Shown here: piece after piece, positions 4,799 through 6,943 of the stretch
How the letters are laid out: every line of letters begins with the position of its first letter
How positions within the stretch are numbered: the stretch's first letter is position 1
From: CAVZLD01 sp964522605
GTDB taxonomy: Bacteria > Planctomycetota > Planctomycetia > Pirellulales > Pirellulaceae
Assembly (NCBI GenBank): GCA_964522605.1
Contig: CAZFWV010000359.1
Location: 1 to 6,943, forward strand
Direction of reading: 5' to 3'
DNA length: 6,943 nucleotides
The notes under the pieces: model-generated
What the model saw: only the letters and a program-made list of their open reading frames with translations
Told to the model about the DNA's origin: nothing
Database searches by the model: none
Made by a program: the position numbers and the translations under genes

Positions 4799-6942
4799 CG
4801 CATCCGCGTCGCCATCCATCGCCGCCGCAGAATGATCCGCTGCTCGATTCGCTGCTCGAGGAAGTCCTGGGCGGCAAGGCGCCTCCCGATCTGCGCGATC
4901 AGATCTTGCGCCGGAACGCTCCGCCCAAGTCGGAGAACGCGCCGGAGACTTCCGGGCAACCAGTGTCCACACCGGTGCTGGCACCACCAGTCCACGACTG
5001 GTCGCAGGGCAGCTTTGGCTCGCCGGCGAGCCTTGCCGATCGTCGAGGTCGCCGGCGGACCGTGCGGCGATGGACCTCGCGCATCCTGAACGCCGCTCTG
5101 TTGACTGCCTGTGCCTTGCTCCTGCTGGTGGCTTGGCAGAACAAAGACCGTTGGAAGGCGGATCGCTTGGACGATTCGGCGCTCGCGCGCCGCACGGATG
5201 TTGTGGAATCGGATGTTCAATCATCGCCTTCGCGAGAATTGACTCCAAGCACGCAGCCCGATGAGATCGCGTCCGGTGAGCAAACGCAGTCTCCGTCACG
5301 GGAGCCGCTGGTCGCTGCCGACGCGCTCGACGAAGTCCCGACCGTGCAATTCGGCCAGTCGATTCCAGCGCGTGAAGAGGATCCGTTCGAAGCCGACTTG
5401 CCCGAAGCGAGCGTCGTGGAGCGGATCGACGAATACCTCCAGCGAGCGTGGGATTTGGCGCAAGTGCAACCCGCGCCGCTCATTTCCGACCAGCAGTGGT
5501 GCCAACGCGTTTACGTGCATCTTTTGGGTAGAAGTCCCAGTGACGAGGAGTTGGCGAGCTTTCTGCAACTCGACCCGCCCCTTCGTCGGCAGCAATTGGT
5601 CGACCGACTGCTGACAGATCGACGTTATCGGGAAGAGTATGCGGGGCACTGGGCTTCTCAGTGGTCCCAAAAGCTGATTGGTTCGGCGCTGGATGATGGG
5701 CCGTCGACGGCATCCTTTCGCGCAGGGTTGGAACGCTATCTGCGCCCAGCATTGCTCCAGAATACATCCTGTGATCAGATCGCGGGTCAGTTGCTGACCG
5801 CAACAGGATCGAATTCCGTTAATGAACAGGACTACAACCCGGCGACGAACTACTTGCTTGCGCTGATGGATGGTCGCGGCATCCGAACGACCGAAGAGGT
5901 TTGTCGAGTGATGCTGGGACAGCGTGCTTCGTGTGCGCAGTGTCACGACGATCCGCATAACAATCTGGACCAGGATCAGTTTTGGCAGCTGACCGCTTGT
6001 TTTCGCCAGCTGCATCTCCAGTCGCTCGGTGCCGGACGATTGCGGTTGAGTGATCGAGACTTCGGCGGAGATCGAGCGGACGGAAAGCAGATTCCCGGAG
6101 CGGTTGCCTACCAGCGAGCAGATGGGACTTGGCGGCATGTCCCGGCCGTGCTGCCGGATGGAGAGCCGTTGGCGGCGAGCGGTCGTGTCGACGACGCGCA
6201 TTATCGACGCGAGCTTGCCGAATGGCTGGTCTCCACCAAGCAGTTTTCGCGGGCGATCGTCAATCGGTTTTGGGCGGAGTTCTTTCAGTATGGGTTTACC
6301 TTTCCCGTCGACGATATGGGGCGCCACAATCCGGTCGCACATCCCGAATTGCTCGATCTCTTGGCGGATGAGTTTGCCTCCCGCGGTTGCGATCTCAATC
6401 AGCTTCTCCGCTGGATTGTGCTGAGCGATGCGTTTTCTCGCTCCGATGTCTTAACGGAGGCGAATGCACAAGACATGCCGCTCGCCGGTGCACCTCCCTT
6501 ATTCAGCCACGTTTATTACCGACCGAGTTCCTTTGTCGATCCAGTCCAGGCGATTGCCCAGTTGATCCAGGGACGGATCGATGCGTCCGCGCGTGCAGCG
6601 GCGGAACGATTGGACGACGCGATCGTCGCGCAGGTTCGGCCCACGCTCACGCCAGACTCCGAGGCGGCGCCGTCGGGTCGCGATGGACAGCCGTCTGCGC
6701 AAATCGGGCAGCAGCTGACGATCGGACAATTGCGGCTCGTTCGGGCCATCGCCGCAAGCCAGCTCTCAGTGGAACAGCGAGTCGAACACCTCTTCCAGAT
6801 CGCGTTTGGACGAGCCCCTCGTCCGGATGAAGCCCGGCGCGCCAGGGAGATTTACGAAGCGGAGGAATCCGAGCCGCTGCAGAGCCTGGAAAGCCTGCTT
6901 TGGGCACTCGTCAACACGAACGAGTTCGTCCGCAACCATTGA
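4795..6942 (+). CDS. Membrane-anchored PSCyt2/PSD1 protein coupled to the ECF sigma factor; putative anti-sigma/sensor
   Basis: A 715-residue protein in three parts. Residues 1-96 have no signal peptide: a short acidic amphipathic segment (DPLLDSLLEEVLGGKAPPD, 14-32), a Pro/Ser-rich linker, and a strongly basic patch (RRGRRRTVRRWTSR, 83-96). One membrane span follows at about 97-114; the basic patch before it implies an N-in, C-out topology. After a low-complexity Ser/Glu-rich linker (about 118-200) comes a periplasmic PSCyt2 domain (about 206-405) with CAQCH at 380-384, then PSD1 (about 455-715) with VNRFW at 489-493, the DD-G-HNP-HPEL block and the ending LLWALVNTNEF. It is a paralogue of the protein at 784-2490. 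Unlike that one, the residues after CxxCH are DDPHNN rather than NHPF, and the C-terminal NGSLM block is not recognisable. The ATGA overlap with the sigma gene and the topology suggest the N-terminal segment binds the sigma factor; no classical zinc-binding anti-sigma motif (HxxxCxxC) is present, so that role is inference. The stop TGA is at 6940-6942, so the gene is complete. Confidence 0.92.
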   Translation: MTHPRRHPSPPQNDPLLDSLLEEVLGGKAPPDLRDQILRRNAPPKSENAPETSGQPVSTPVLAPPVHDWSQGSFGSPASLADRRGRRRTVRRWTSRILNAALLTACALLLLVAWQNKDRWKADRLDDSALARRTDVVESDVQSSPSRELTPSTQPDEIASGEQTQSPSREPLVAADALDEVPTVQFGQSIPAREEDPFEADLPEASVVERIDEYLQRAWDLAQVQPAPLISDQQWCQRVYVHLLGRSPSDEELASFLQLDPPLRRQQLVDRLLTDRRYREEYAGHWASQWSQKLIGSALDDGPSTASFRAGLERYLRPALLQNTSCDQIAGQLLTATGSNSVNEQDYNPATNYLLALMDGRGIRTTEEVCRVMLGQRASCAQCHDDPHNNLDQDQFWQLTACFRQLHLQSLGAGRLRLSDRDFGGDRADGKQIPGAVAYQRADGTWRHVPAVLPDGEPLAASGRVDDAHYRRELAEWLVSTKQFSRAIVNRFWAEFFQYGFTFPVDDMGRHNPVAHPELLDLLADEFASRGCDLNQLLRWIVLSDAFSRSDVLTEANAQDMPLAGAPPLFSHVYYRPSSFVDPVQAIAQLIQGRIDASARAAAERLDDAIVAQVRPTLTPDSEAAPSGRDGQPSAQIGQQLTIGQLRLVRAIAASQLSVEQRVEHLFQIAFGRAPRPDEARRAREIYEAEESEPLQSLESLLWALVNTNEFVRNH

Positions 6943-6943
6943 C

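Noticed and set aside
5296..6342. 348-codon antisense frame in the membrane PSCyt2/PSD1 gene
   Set aside because: Shadow of a domain-bearing + strand gene; composition typical of reverse-strand translation.
1..6943. CRISPR array, tRNA, rRNA, insertion sequence or classical riboswitch
   Set aside because: No regularly spaced repeats, no cloverleaf or rRNA motifs, no transposase and no known riboswitch core were seen.

Overview
The gene content points to a planctomycete, probably of the Pirellula/Rhodopirellula type. Two PSCyt2/PSD1 (DUF1549/DUF1553) proteins, a Tat-exported DUF1501 protein and an ECF sigma factor lie together in DNA of fairly high GC. This combination is characteristic of that phylum and rare elsewhere. 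All four convincing genes are on the + strand and all are complete.

Layout. Bases 1-288 hold no convincing gene, apart from a possible 12-codon gene end at 1-41. They do contain several inverted repeats. At 289-305 is a near-perfect sigma-54 (-24/-12) promoter, followed by about 230 nt of non-coding sequence that ends in a textbook intrinsic terminator (504-547). I read this as a sigma-54-dependent small RNA, or less likely an attenuated leader. A sigma-70-type promoter with an extended -10 begins inside the terminator's T-tract (541-569). It probably drives a two-gene operon: a secreted PSCyt2/PSD1 protein (784-2490) and a DUF1501 protein (2508-3797), 17 nt apart, the second with a strong Shine-Dalgarno site and a GTG start.

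Bases 3798-4261 are intergenic. They carry a 12-bp palindrome, a 26-bp perfect inverted repeat whose arms are themselves palindromic (3865-3946), and a good sigma-70-type promoter (4063-4091). The second operon follows: an ECF sigma factor (4262-4798) overlapping by 4 bp (ATGA) a 715-residue protein (4795-6942). That protein has a cytoplasmic N-terminus, one membrane span, and a periplasmic PSCyt2/PSD1 region paralogous to the first gene.

How the genes may work together. PSCyt2/PSD1 and DUF1501 proteins form an uncharacterised pair that is very common in planctomycetes, exported and probably tied to macromolecule or redox metabolism at the cell envelope. In the second operon the sigma factor is translationally coupled to a membrane-anchored member of the same family. 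The tempting inference is that this protein is the sigma factor's anti-sigma or sensor partner, with the CxxCH-bearing domain as the extracytoplasmic input. The sequence ends one base after that gene's stop, so any DUF1501 partner for it lies outside the window.
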